From: Bog-473 sp963725895 | Lineage (GTDB): Bacteria > Actinomycetota > Acidimicrobiia > Acidimicrobiales > RAAP-2 | Direction: 5' to 3' | NCBI GenBank assembly: GCA_963725895.1 | Contig: CAVSAJ010000001.1 | Span: 1,984,001 to 2,048,000, forward strand | Length of the DNA: 64,000 nucleotides | Shown: positions 1 to 8,675 of the stretch, one piece after another | How positions within the stretch are numbered: position 1 is the first letter of the stretch | How the letters are laid out: the number at the start of each line of letters is the position of its first letter | Program-made: the position numbers and the translations under genes | Notes under the pieces: model-generated | The model's input: only the letters and a program-made list of their open reading frames with translations | What the model was told of the DNA's origin: nothing | The model's database searches: none

Positions 1-138
1 AACTTCGAGGGCGGCCACGCCTGGGTGGCTGAGCACGGCTGCCGGGTCGTGTTGCTCGAGGACCCCGACTGCATCACGCTCCTCGGCGACTTCATCGCCG
101 CCAACCACGAGCTCTGGCACGAGGACATCGGGCTGTAG
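1..138 (+). CDS. Cytosine deaminase-like nucleoside deaminase, C-terminal end only
   Basis: Only the last 45 codons are in the window; the gene enters from the left edge and stops with TAG. The tail resembles the C-terminus of fungal-type cytosine deaminases (FCY1 family): an N-F start, then GCRVVLLEDPDC and a final W-H-E-D-I-G, close to the yeast ending F-E-D-I-G-E. That family deaminates cytosine to uracil in the cytosol. The zinc-site motifs (HAE, PCxxC) lie outside the window and cannot be checked. The context supports the call, because the next gene, facing it, is uracil phosphoribosyltransferase, which uses the product. A different nucleoside or guanine deaminase of the same fold is possible. 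Confidence 0.65.
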   Translation, partial: NFEGGHAWVAEHGCRVVLLEDPDCITLLGDFIAANHELWHEDIGL

Positions 139-158
139 GGCGGAAGCGGCTCCGATCT

Positions 159-184
159 GGCCGCCACCTGGCGGTCTGGCGGCC
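159..184. terminator. GC-rich hairpin between convergent genes
   Basis: Eight-base perfect inverted repeat, GGCCGCCA at 159-166 and TGGCGGCC at 177-184, with a 10-base loop. It sits between the deaminase stop (138) and the upp stop (185-187), where a shared terminator is expected. There is no T-tract, so intrinsic termination is an inference. Confidence 0.4.
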
Positions 185-820
185 TCAGTCCGGCGGACCA
201 TAGAGGCGGTCGCCGGCATCACCGAGGCCGGGCACGATGTATCCCGCCTCGTTCAACTCGGCGTCGACGGCCGCACACCAGACGCGAATGTCAGGATGGA
301 CGGCGCCGAAGGCGACAAGACCCGGCGCCGAGGCGATGATGCAGAGCGCGACCACCTCGGCCGCGCCGCGCTCGACCACCAAACTGCACACCTGCAGCAG
401 CGATCCGCCCGTCGCCAGCATGGGGTCGCAGACGATGACCCGCCTGCCGCGCAGGTCACGGGGCAGGCGGTTGAGATAGACGTCGGAGCGCAGGGTCTCG
501 TCGTCGCGGCGCAGCCCGACGTGCGCCACCTCGGTGCGCGGCACGATCTGCTGGATCGCCTGCACCATGCCGAGCCCCGCTCGCAGGATGGGGACCAGCA
601 ACACGACCTCGGCGACCCGCTGCACCGTGGTCCCGAGCGCCACCGGTGTATCGACCGACACCTCGGCCGTACCCAGATCTCGTAGCGACTCGTAGGCGAG
701 AAGGCTCGACACCTCCGAGACCAACTGGCGGAAGGTGTCGCCGTCGGTGGTGCGGTCTCGCAGCTGCGCGACGCGATGCGCCAGGACGGGATGGTCGACG
801 ACGGTTACGGACGCAGGCAT
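185..820 (-). CDS. upp: Uracil phosphoribosyltransferase
   Basis: Converts uracil and PRPP to UMP in pyrimidine salvage. The 211-residue length fits the family (about 208 residues). The PRPP-binding loop VCDPMLATGGS is at residues 130-140, and the uracil-binding signature YIVPGLGDAGDRLYG is at 194-208. PILRAGLGM near 77-85 is also typical. The ATG at 820 puts the conserved VVDHP segment at residues 7-11, as in homologues. An ATG at 880 in the same frame, just past the upstream gene's stop, would add 20 residues and could be used through translational coupling. The convergent neighbour looks like cytosine deaminase, which would supply uracil. Confidence 0.93.
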   Translation of the reverse strand: MPASVTVVDHPVLAHRVAQLRDRTTDGDTFRQLVSEVSSLLAYESLRDLGTAEVSVDTPVALGTTVQRVAEVVLLVPILRAGLGMVQAIQQIVPRTEVAHVGLRRDDETLRSDVYLNRLPRDLRGRRVIVCDPMLATGGSLLQVCSLVVERGAAEVVALCIIASAPGLVAFGAVHPDIRVWCAAVDAELNEAGYIVPGLGDAGDRLYGPPD

Positions 821-885
821 GTCAGACGCACACCCTGGTGCGCCGCCGTACACGACGTCAAGGTTTTGGGCGCTAGACATCCCCG

Positions 886-1359
886 TCAGCCGAACTGCCC
901 GGGCTCGTAGCTGCCTGCAGGCTGCTGGATGATCACGTTCATCCGGTTGTAGGTGTTGATGAGGGCAATGAGGCACACCAGCGCGGCCAGCTGCTCCTCG
1001 TCGTAGTGCTTGACGGCGTTCTGCCACACCTCGTGGGGGACGCCGCCGGCGGCGTCGGCGATGCGCGTCCCCTGCTCCGCGAGCTCGAGCGCGGCCCGTT
1101 CGGCCTCCGTGAAGACTGTCGCCTCGCGCCACGCTGCCACCAGGTTCAGCCGCACCGCGGTCTCCCCCTTGTGGGCGGCGTCCTTGGTGTGCATGTCGGT
1201 GCAGAATCCACAGCCGTTGATCTGGCTCGCCCTGATCTTCACCAGTTCCTGCGTCGCAGCCGGCAGGCTCGATTCGGTCACCACCGCGCTTGCTGAGTTG
1301 ACGTACTTGATGACCTTCATGAGGGCCGGATTGCTGTAGCCGTCGAGTCGGGCTTCCAT
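886..1359 (-). CDS. AhpD-like carboxymuconolactone decarboxylase-family protein
   Basis: A 157-residue member of the alkylhydroperoxidase D-like fold. The redox motif is intact: E38, then INGCGFCTDMH with C50-x2-C53 and H57. In AhpD this set reduces peroxides or peroxiredoxins by thiol-disulphide exchange. The ATG at 1359 is chosen because AAGGAGG lies seven bases upstream; an ATG further up adds only 11 atypical residues. It is read in the same direction as upp, whose nearest start (880) is five bases past this stop, so the two may be co-transcribed. The physiological peroxide substrate or partner cannot be read from sequence. Confidence 0.85.
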   Translation of the reverse strand: MEARLDGYSNPALMKVIKYVNSASAVVTESSLPAATQELVKIRASQINGCGFCTDMHTKDAAHKGETAVRLNLVAAWREATVFTEAERAALELAEQGTRIADAAGGVPHEVWQNAVKHYDEEQLAALVCLIALINTYNRMNVIIQQPAGSYEPGQFG

Positions 1360-1508
1360 GGGGCCTCCTTCGTTCAGTGGGTTTCCGAACATGTAGACAC
1401 CTCCCTGCCGCGAAATGTGACAGCATCCGGACGGCGGTACAGGGGAGCCATCACCTGAAAGTGCGCTTTTCCGTGCGTCGGTGGGTACGGCGTACTAAAG
1501 AGGGTGCA

Positions 1509-3221
1509 GTGCACGGAACGGTGCAGTCGACGACAGACGGTGCCCCGAGCCGCCGTGCTCGAGACCGACGGGGGGGACCTCTCGACCCGCGCCTCCTGCG
1601 CACTGCCCGGTCCACCCGGCGCTTTCTCGTGCTTGCCGTCGCGATCGGCGGTGCGACAGCGGTGCTGCTGATCGCCCAGGCGTGGCTCATCGCGACCGTG
1701 GTCGCCGGCGCCTTCGTCGAACACCGCACTGCGGGGTCGCTGCGGACACCCCTGATCGCGCTGGCTCTCGTCGTTGTCGGCCGGGCCGTGCTGGCGTGGG
1801 CGGCGGAGCGCGCCGCACACCGGGCCGCCGCGTCGGCCAAGTCTGAGCTACGCCTGGCCGCCACAGAGCACATCGCTGCCCTCGGGCCCGCCGGCCTCGA
1901 CGGGCGCGAAACCGGTGAACTCGGGGTCCTGCTCACTACCGGCATCGACGCCCTGGACGGCTACTTCTCGCGTTACCTGCCCCAGCTCTTTCTCGCCGTG
2001 ATCGTCCCGGTGACAATCATCGCCGTGGTGGCCGGCGCCGACTGGATCTCGGCCGCCCTCATCGCGGTGACCGTGCCCCTGATCCCGGTGTTCATGGGCC
2101 TGGTGGGCCTGACCACACGGGACCGCACGGCCGCACGTATGCAGTCGCTCCAGCGCCTGGCCGGACATTTCCTCGATGTGGTCGCCGGCCTCCCTACCTT
2201 GAAGGTCTTCGGCCGCGCCAAGGCCCAGGCCCGGGCCATCGCCGAGGTCACCGACCGTTACCGGACCACCACGCTGGCAACGCTCCGGCTGACCTTCCTT
2301 TCATCGCTCATCCTCGAGCTACTGGCAACCGTCTCGGTGGCCCTCGTCGCGGTGGCCGTCGGCCTGCGGCTGCTCGATGCACACATGAACTTCCACGCCG
2401 CCCTCTTCGTGCTCGTCTTGGCACCCGAGGCCTATCTGCCCCTGCGTGCCCTCGGCGCCAACTTCCACGCCAGCGCCGACGGGATGAAAGCGGCCGAGCA
2501 GGTGTTCGAGCTGCTCGAGACACCGGTCAGCGAGGGGGTGGGGGGCTCGGTCCGGCCGCAGGACACTGGCATCCGCATCACCGGGCTCGAGGTCAACTAC
2601 CCGGGCCGACGCATTCCGGCCCTGCACCGCGCCGCCCTCGTGGTCGAACCGGGCGAGATCGTGGCGCTTGCCGGTCCCAGCGGCTGCGGCAAGTCCACTC
2701 TCCTCGACGTCGTCCTCGGACTGCGCCGCCCCGGTTCGGGCCAGGTCCAGCTCGGCGGGGTGGACATGCGCGACCTCGACATCGACGCCTGGCGGGCCGG
2801 CATCGGCTGGGTGCCCCAACGGCCGCACCTCTTCGCCCGTTCCGTGGCAGAGAACGTCCGTGTCGGGCGACCCGGCGCCAGTGATGCCCAGGTCGCGGCC
2901 GCGCTGGAGGCGGCCGGACTGGCATCGGTCGTACGGCGCCTCCCCGACGGCGCCGACACCCGGCTCGGTGACGGCGGAACCGGCTTGTCGCTGGGGGAGC
3001 GCCAGCGTCTCGCCCTGGCCCGCGCCTTCGTGCGCGACGCGGCGCTTCTCGTCCTCGACGAGCCAACGGCGAGCCTTGACGCCGAGACCGAGGCCGACGT
3101 GCTCGACGCCGTACGCCGTCTGACCGAGGGCCGCACCGCGTTGATCGTCGCACACCGCCCCGCGCTCGCGGCCCTGGCCGACCGCGTCGTACTCCTCGAA
3201 CTGCCGGCGGTTGCGGCGTGA
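1509..3221 (+). CDS. cydD: Thiol reductant ABC exporter subunit CydD
   Basis: Half of the CydDC ABC transporter, which exports cysteine/glutathione across the membrane and is needed to assemble cytochrome bd. The chain has an N-terminal six-helix membrane domain (about residues 30-300) and a C-terminal ATPase domain with Walker A GPSGCGKST near residue 389, signature LSLGERQ (a variant of LSGGQ) and Walker B LLVLDEP. The GTG at 1509 gives 570 residues, within the family range. An ATG at 1377 would add an arginine-rich, poorly conserved leader. The stop overlaps the GTG of cydC (GTGA), so the four cyd genes are probably one translationally coupled operon. Confidence 0.9.
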   Translation: MHGTVQSTTDGAPSRRARDRRGGPLDPRLLRTARSTRRFLVLAVAIGGATAVLLIAQAWLIATVVAGAFVEHRTAGSLRTPLIALALVVVGRAVLAWAAERAAHRAAASAKSELRLAATEHIAALGPAGLDGRETGELGVLLTTGIDALDGYFSRYLPQLFLAVIVPVTIIAVVAGADWISAALIAVTVPLIPVFMGLVGLTTRDRTAARMQSLQRLAGHFLDVVAGLPTLKVFGRAKAQARAIAEVTDRYRTTTLATLRLTFLSSLILELLATVSVALVAVAVGLRLLDAHMNFHAALFVLVLAPEAYLPLRALGANFHASADGMKAAEQVFELLETPVSEGVGGSVRPQDTGIRITGLEVNYPGRRIPALHRAALVVEPGEIVALAGPSGCGKSTLLDVVLGLRRPGSGQVQLGGVDMRDLDIDAWRAGIGWVPQRPHLFARSVAENVRVGRPGASDAQVAAALEAAGLASVVRRLPDGADTRLGDGGTGLSLGERQRLALARAFVRDAALLVLDEPTASLDAETEADVLDAVRRLTEGRTALIVAHRPALAALADRVVLLELPAVAA

Positions 3222-5068
3222 CCGCGTCCGTCTACGAGCCCGCGGCGGACCGCCCCGCCACGGTCGGGCGCACACTCGGCGTCGCTGGCGTCGCCCGCGC
3301 CCGGCTGGCGCAGGCCTCTCTGCTCGGGGCCGGCGCCATCGGGGCGTCGATCGCGTTGATGGGCACCTCGGCCTGGCTCATCTCGCGCGCGGCCCTGCAC
3401 CCCTCCGAGGCTTCCTTGACCCTGGCCATCGTCGGCGTCCAGGTCTTCGGGCTCTCGCGCGGCTTCCTCCGCTACGGCGAACGGCTCGTCGGGCACGACG
3501 CTGCCCTTCGGGTGCTGGCTGACCTGCGCGTCCGTGTCTACGGTCGGCTCGAGGCGATCGCCCCGGCCGGCCTTCCTCTCTTTCGCCGCGGTGACCTCGT
3601 GTCCCGGGTCGTCGACGACGTCGACTCGCTGCAGGACGTCGTGCTCCGGGTCATCCAGCCCTTCGCCGTGGCCAGCCTGGTCGGGGCGGGCACCGTCGCC
3701 GTCATGTGGATGCTGCTCCCAGGCGCCGGTGCCGTGCTGCTAGTAGCCCTCTTGGTCTCGGCCACCGTGGTGCCCTGGCTCACTGGTCGTTTGGCCAAGC
3801 GGGAGGAGTCGAAGCAGGCGTCGGCCCGAGGCGAGTTGGGCGCGGCGGTGGTCGACCTCATAGAGGGCGCCCCCGAGCTGACGGTCATGGGAGGCACCGG
3901 GGAGCAGGTGGAACGGATCACGCTGGCGGATCGCCGTTTGCGGGCGACGGCCCGCCAGGGCGCGGGTACGACAGGCATCGGGCTCGGCCTGACCACCGCA
4001 CTCGCCGGGCTAGCCAGCTGGGGTGCACTGGCCCTCGGGGTGCGCGCCACCAACGGCGGCCATCTCGACGGCGCCCTGCTGGCCGTACTCGCGCTCGTCC
4101 CGCTCGCCGCCTTCGAGCTGGTAGCCCCGCTACCCGCGGCCACCCAGGCGCTGCAGCGCTCGCGCACGGCGGCCGGCCGCGTGTTCGCCACGACGGACGC
4201 CCCGGCACCTGTCTCCGAGCCCGACGCCCCGCTGCGGCTGCCCGGCGCGGTGCCTGGGCCACACACGCTTCGCCTGCGCTCCGTCTGGGCCGGCTACCCC
4301 GGCACCGACCGGCCGGTCTTGCGGGGGGTGGATCTCGAGCTCGCCCCCGGACGCCGGGTGGCATTGGTCGGACCGAGTGGGGCCGGCAAGTCGACGCTGG
4401 CGGACGTCCTGGTGCGCTTCTTGCCCGTGGACGGCGGCGAGGCGACCCTCGACGGCGTTCCGCTCGACCGGCTCGCCTCCGACGACGTGCGCCGGGTGGT
4501 CGGGCTGGTCGAGCAGAGCCCGCACCTCTTCGCCACGACCCTGGCTGAGAACTTGCGGGTGGGCCGGCGCTCGGCCGGCGATGACGAGCTGGCGGACGTG
4601 CTGGTCCGGGTCGGCCTGGGCGACTGGCTCGCCGGGCTGCCTACCGGCCTGGCCACCCGCGTCGGACCGGCGGGTGCCCGCCTCTCGGGCGGGCAGCGCC
4701 AACGCGTGGCCGTGGCGCGCGCCCTCTTGGCCGACTTCTCCATCCTCATCCTCGACGAGCCGGCCGAGCACCTCGACCCCGCGGCCGCGGACTCCCTCAC
4801 CGCCGACCTGCTCGCCCTCACCGAGGGCCGCTCGACCCTCTTCATCACCCACCGCCTGTCGGGCCTGGACCAGGTCGACGAGATCATTGTGCTCGACGAG
4901 GGACGCGTGCTCGAACGTGGCACCCACGCCGACCTCGTGACCACCGGCGGCCGCTACGCCGGGCTGTGGTGGGACGAGTTGATGGACGACCCTTGCACGC
5001 ACGAGCGGTCGACGCTCAGGGCCGCCCTCGATGAACCAGTTCTTAACGAAGGGAGCGACACCCCGTGA
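3218..5068 (+). CDS. cydC: Thiol reductant ABC exporter subunit CydC
   Basis: Second half of the CydDC exporter, 616 residues. It has an N-terminal membrane domain (about 30-310), then Walker A GPSGAGKST near residue 385, signature LSGGQRQRVAVARALL, Walker B ILILDEPAEHLDP and the H-loop ITHRL. The GTG start overlaps the cydD stop by four bases, and its own stop overlaps the cydA GTG in the same way. CydD and CydC work as a heterodimer. CydD has the altered LSLGE signature while CydC keeps LSGGQ, so the two ATP sites are probably not equivalent, as is usual for heterodimeric exporters. Confidence 0.9.
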   Translation: MTASVYEPAADRPATVGRTLGVAGVARARLAQASLLGAGAIGASIALMGTSAWLISRAALHPSEASLTLAIVGVQVFGLSRGFLRYGERLVGHDAALRVLADLRVRVYGRLEAIAPAGLPLFRRGDLVSRVVDDVDSLQDVVLRVIQPFAVASLVGAGTVAVMWMLLPGAGAVLLVALLVSATVVPWLTGRLAKREESKQASARGELGAAVVDLIEGAPELTVMGGTGEQVERITLADRRLRATARQGAGTTGIGLGLTTALAGLASWGALALGVRATNGGHLDGALLAVLALVPLAAFELVAPLPAATQALQRSRTAAGRVFATTDAPAPVSEPDAPLRLPGAVPGPHTLRLRSVWAGYPGTDRPVLRGVDLELAPGRRVALVGPSGAGKSTLADVLVRFLPVDGGEATLDGVPLDRLASDDVRRVVGLVEQSPHLFATTLAENLRVGRRSAGDDELADVLVRVGLGDWLAGLPTGLATRVGPAGARLSGGQRQRVAVARALLADFSILILDEPAEHLDPAAADSLTADLLALTEGRSTLFITHRLSGLDQVDEIIVLDEGRVLERGTHADLVTTGGRYAGLWWDELMDDPCTHERSTLRAALDEPVLNEGSDTP

Positions 5069-6540
5069 GCCTGGACCTCGCACGCTGGCAATTCGCCAGC
5101 ACCAGCATCTACCACTTCCTCTTCGTCCCCGTGACCATCGGGCTGGCGTTCCTTGTGGCGCTCTTGGAGACGGCGTGGTACCGCAATGGCGACGACATCT
5201 ACCGCCGCCTGGCTCGCTTCTTCGGCTCGTTGCTGCTGATCAACGTGGCGGTCGGCGTGGTGACCGGGCTGATTCAAGAGTTCGAGTTCGGCATGAACTG
5301 GTCCGCCTACTCGCGCCTCGTCGGCAACGTCTTCGGCGGACCACTGGCCATGGAGGGGCTGGTCGCCTTCTTCTTGGAGTCCACGTTCCTCGGCATCTGG
5401 ATCTTCGGGTGGAACCGCCTGTCGAAGAAGGCACACCTGACGTGCATCTGGCTGGTGACGGCGGGCACGATGCTCTCCGCCGCCTTCATCATGGCGGCCA
5501 ACTCGTGGATGCAGCACCCCGTGGGTTACACGACCAACAACAGCACCCACCAGCCCCAGCTCAACAACATCTGGGCGCTGTTCACGAATCCCGTCTTCCT
5601 GTGGGGCTACACCCACGTGGTCCTCGCCTCGCTCGTCACCGGGGCAGTGATCATGCTGGCTGTCTCGGCCTGGCACCTCTACCGGAAGAACCAGGTCGAG
5701 GCGTTCCGCCGCACCGCCGTCATCTCGCTCGTGGTCTTGTTGCCCACCATCGCCTTGAACCTCTTTATCGGCAGCGAGCTCGGCGTCGTCGAGGGCACCT
5801 ACCAACCGATGAAGATCGCCGCCGCCGAGGCGCTTTGGACCACCTGCGACAGCCACTGCCCGTTCTCGCTCTTTCAGATCGGCGGCGGTAACAACGACGA
5901 GACCCCCACCCAGATCTTCGAGGTCCCCGACCTGCTGTCCATCCTGGCCACCAACCACCCCGACGGCACCGTGCAGGGGCTCAACAACCTGAACGCGGAG
6001 TACCAGAAGGAGTACGGGCCGGGAAATTACATCCCCAACGTCTTCATCCAATACTGGTCGATGCGGGTCATGGCCTACCTGGGCTCGCTGGTCTTCGTCT
6101 TCGCGTTGTGGGGGGCCTGGCTCCTCTACCGCCACAAGCTCGATCGCGCCAGGTGGTTCCTGCGCATCGCGCCCTGGGTGGTGATCCTGCCGTTCCTGAT
6201 CAACACGTGCGGCTGGATGCTCACCGAGAACGGACGACAGCCCTGGATCGTCCAGGGCCTCATGTTGACCAAGAACGGTGTGTCCTCCTCGGTCTCGGCG
6301 ACCGACCTCTGGATCTCGCTCGTGGTCTTCTACCTGATCTACGCCGTGCTCGGGGTGGCGGCCACCTGGCTGATGATCCGCTACGGCCGCCGCTCGATCG
6401 GTGACGACCCGCTGGCCAAGCTCACCTCGGAGGGAGAGAGCCCCGGAGGGACAGGCACGGGCGCGGGCACCACCACAGCCCCTGACGCTGAGCTCGACTC
6501 GTCCCACGAGGACGAGGACGACTTGGCCCTCGTCTACTAG
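5065..6540 (+). CDS. cydA: Cytochrome bd ubiquinol/menaquinol oxidase subunit I
   Basis: Haem-bearing subunit of cytochrome bd, which oxidises quinol and reduces oxygen to water with high affinity. The expected ligands are visible: H17 (haem b595 side), H184 in GYTHVVLAS, and the R334-x-M336 pair (haem b558 Met) in YWSMRVMAY. QPMKIAAAEALW opens the Q-loop, which is of the short type. The Q-loop holds two cysteines, C261 and C265, four apart. The chain is 491 residues, including a Gly/Thr-rich acidic tail of about 40 residues. The GTG start overlaps the cydC stop. cydB follows nine bases after the stop. Confidence 0.95.
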   Translation: MSLDLARWQFASTSIYHFLFVPVTIGLAFLVALLETAWYRNGDDIYRRLARFFGSLLLINVAVGVVTGLIQEFEFGMNWSAYSRLVGNVFGGPLAMEGLVAFFLESTFLGIWIFGWNRLSKKAHLTCIWLVTAGTMLSAAFIMAANSWMQHPVGYTTNNSTHQPQLNNIWALFTNPVFLWGYTHVVLASLVTGAVIMLAVSAWHLYRKNQVEAFRRTAVISLVVLLPTIALNLFIGSELGVVEGTYQPMKIAAAEALWTTCDSHCPFSLFQIGGGNNDETPTQIFEVPDLLSILATNHPDGTVQGLNNLNAEYQKEYGPGNYIPNVFIQYWSMRVMAYLGSLVFVFALWGAWLLYRHKLDRARWFLRIAPWVVILPFLINTCGWMLTENGRQPWIVQGLMLTKNGVSSSVSATDLWISLVVFYLIYAVLGVAATWLMIRYGRRSIGDDPLAKLTSEGESPGGTGTGAGTTTAPDAELDSSHEDEDDLALVY

Positions 6541-6549
6541 GAGGTCGAC

Positions 6550-7623
6550 ATGGGAGGATTCAATCTCGGAGATCTCTGGTTCGTCATCGCTGCCATCTTC
6601 TGGGCCGGCTTCTTCGTGCTGGAGGGATTCGACTTCGGGGTCGGCATGCTGCACTCGTTCATCGGGCGCAACGACCTGGAGCGCCGCGTGATCGTCAACA
6701 CGATCGGACCAGTCTGGGACGGCAATGAGGTGTGGCTGATCGTGGCCGGGGCGATCCTGTTCTCCGCCTTCCCGGGCTGGTACGCCACCATGTTCTCGAG
6801 CCTCTACCTCGCAGTCGTGATCCTGCTGGCTGCCCTGATGGCCCGCGGCGTCTCCTTCGAGTACCAGCGCAAGTTCGACGACCCCCGCTGGCGCAGCGCC
6901 TGGCAGTGGGCCCTGACGATCGGGAGCGCCCTCATCCCGTTCCTCCTGGGGGTGGCCCTGGGCGACCTGCTCCACGGACTACCCATCAACAGCGCCCACG
7001 AGTTCACCGGCAACTTCTTCGACCTCCTCACGCCGTTCGGCCTGTGGTCGGGGCTGACCCTGCTGGTGCTCTCGCTGCTCATGGGAGCCACCTACCTGAC
7101 CTTGAAGACGACCGGTGAACTCCACGAGAGGGCGCAGAAGGTGTCGGCCGCCATCGGCGCGGTGGCCATTGTGGTCACGTTCGGCTTCATGACCTGGATC
7201 CACGTCGGCCTCAGCACCGGCTTCGTGCCCAAGCCCATCGAGGCCCTGGGCCTCATGGCCGTCATCGGCGCCGCGTGGGCCGCGCAGGCCAAGGCGGAGG
7301 GTTGGGCCTTCACCGCGGCCGCCATCGGCATGGCCGGGACAGTTTGGGCGCTCTTCAGCGAGCTCTACCCCAGGGTGATGATCTCGAGCACCAACGCCGG
7401 CTACGACCTGACGATCAAGAACACGGCGAGCCCCCCGTACTCCTTGAAGGTGATGACGGTGGTGGCGGTCGTCGTCTTTCCGATCGTGCTCATCTACCAG
7501 GCGTGGGGCTACCACGTCTTCCGCAAGCGCCTCTCGATGCCGCGAGTGGGCGGCGACGACGAGGAAACGAAGGCCTCTGCCGTAGCGCGTGCCGGGGACA
7601 CGACCCCCGCGGAGAGTTCTTAA
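6550..7623 (+). CDS. cydB: Cytochrome bd oxidase subunit II
   Basis: Second core subunit of cytochrome bd, 357 residues, with eight or nine hydrophobic helices. Family hallmarks include FVLEGFDFGVGML near residues 19-31 and VWDGNEVWLI near 57-66. AGGAGG lies four bases before the ATG, straddling the cydA stop, so the two are co-translated. The gene order is cydD-cydC-cydA-cydB, the reverse of the common cydAB-DC order. The last 30 residues are charged and probably cytoplasmic. The gene ends facing an SDR gene only 44 bases away. Confidence 0.95.
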   Translation: MGGFNLGDLWFVIAAIFWAGFFVLEGFDFGVGMLHSFIGRNDLERRVIVNTIGPVWDGNEVWLIVAGAILFSAFPGWYATMFSSLYLAVVILLAALMARGVSFEYQRKFDDPRWRSAWQWALTIGSALIPFLLGVALGDLLHGLPINSAHEFTGNFFDLLTPFGLWSGLTLLVLSLLMGATYLTLKTTGELHERAQKVSAAIGAVAIVVTFGFMTWIHVGLSTGFVPKPIEALGLMAVIGAAWAAQAKAEGWAFTAAAIGMAGTVWALFSELYPRVMISSTNAGYDLTIKNTASPPYSLKVMTVVAVVVFPIVLIYQAWGYHVFRKRLSMPRVGGDDEETKASAVARAGDTTPAESS

Positions 7624-7667
7624 GGAAAACCGGTGACGACTGCCTTGTTGGGTGATGAGTCGCCCGG

Positions 7668-8441
7668 TCAGAGGCCTGGGCTGCTCTGCATGATCCCGCC
7701 GTCGGCGAAGATGGTCGTCGCCGTGATGTAGCTGGCGCCGTCACTGGCCAGGAAGGCAACCACCGACGCGATCTCCTCGGGCTCGGCCATGCGGCCGATC
7801 GGGATGGCGCTGTTCAGCTTGGCCAGAGCGGCGGGGTCGTTGATCGTCTGTGCATTGATCGGCGTGTTCACGGCGCCGGGCCCGACACCGACGACGCAGA
7901 TGTTGTGGGGGGCCAGCTCCACGCCCGCGGTCCTGGTCAGCATGCGCATGCCCCCCTTGGAGAGGCAGTACGCCGTGTTGTTCGGCATCGGCCAGTCCTC
8001 ATGGACCGACGTCATGTTGATGATGCGGCCCCCGCCACCCTGGGCGATCATCTGCTTGGCCGCCAGCTGGGTGCCGAAAAACGCGCTCTTGAGGTTCACC
8101 GCGATGACCTTCTCGAACTGCCCCTCGGTGGTGTCGAGCACCGAGGTGCGCGTCTCGATGCCAGCGTTGTTGACCATGACGTCGAGGCGGCCGTATGTGG
8201 AGACGGCCGTGTCGATCATGCGCTGTAGGTCCTCGATCTTGGAGACGTCCGCCTCGACCCCGACCGCCGTGTCGCCGAGGCTGGCGATCTTGCGCTCGAG
8301 CTCCTCCTCTGCCTCCTCGTTGGCGACGAAGTCGATGACGACCTTGGCTCCCTGCTCGACCAGGGCCAGAACCACCGCCGCACCGATCCCGGTGTTCCCA
8401 CCGGTGACAATTGCGACTTTGCCCTCCAGCTCCTCTGCCAT
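7668..8441 (-). CDS. SDR-family oxidoreductase (glucose 1-dehydrogenase-like)
   Basis: A 257-residue short-chain dehydrogenase. It has the Rossmann motif TGGNTGIG at residues 13-20, NNAGI near 91-95 and catalytic S145-Y158-K162 (YCLSK). The C-terminal ITATTIFADGGIMQ is typical of classical SDRs closest to glucose 1-dehydrogenases and 3-oxoacyl-ACP reductases. The ATG at 8441 has GGAGGGG upstream at good spacing; a longer frame to 8495 has no such site. No pathway partner lies next to it: cydB ends facing it, and the GH15 gene is divergent. Substrate cannot be assigned. Confidence 0.85.
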   Translation of the reverse strand: MAEELEGKVAIVTGGNTGIGAAVVLALVEQGAKVVIDFVANEEAEEELERKIASLGDTAVGVEADVSKIEDLQRMIDTAVSTYGRLDVMVNNAGIETRTSVLDTTEGQFEKVIAVNLKSAFFGTQLAAKQMIAQGGGGRIINMTSVHEDWPMPNNTAYCLSKGGMRMLTRTAGVELAPHNICVVGVGPGAVNTPINAQTINDPAALAKLNSAIPIGRMAEPEEIASVVAFLASDGASYITATTIFADGGIMQSSPGL

Positions 8442-8639
8442 GGCATACCCCTCCGTGCGCCCGGAGTGGGCGCGGTCTCGAGCGATGTCACACACGCTAT
8501 CGAGCCGTTCGGCCTAGGAGGAGCCCGAGGTTTCTCACGGGTTCTCCGGCGTGAGCCGTCGCCTGCGCGTGCCGTTGCCTGAAGGTCACCGCGGCAGTGA
8601 CAGTTCACTCGCACGTCACCCGAGCCGGGAACATGACCC

Positions 8640-8668
8640 TTGAGGTGCGCACCCCTGTTCCCTAGCAT
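8640..8668 (+). promoter_or_regulatory. Housekeeping-type promoter for the GH15 gene, leaderless
   Basis: TTGAGG (8640-8645) and TAGCAT (8663-8668) are 17 bases apart, close to the consensus for the main actinobacterial sigma factor. The GTG of the GH15 gene begins eight bases after the -10 box, where transcription itself should begin. The mRNA would therefore have no leader; the nearby GGAGG is too close to the GTG to act as a ribosome binding site. Confidence 0.5.
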
Positions 8669-8675
8669 CGGAGGG

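Noticed and set aside
1384..1397. CGAACATGT as a possible second LexA box between the AhpD-like gene and cydD
   Set aside because: Only the left half-site is present; the right half (GTTCG) is missing.
4954..6975. A 673-codon open frame on the minus strand, antisense to cydC/cydA/cydB
   Set aside because: Low-complexity His/Glu/Asp/Gly-rich product; the plus-strand genes are fully conserved. A GC-bias artefact.
7624..7667. Terminator hairpin between cydB and the SDR
   Set aside because: Only a five-base ACCGG/CCGGT match; too weak to call.
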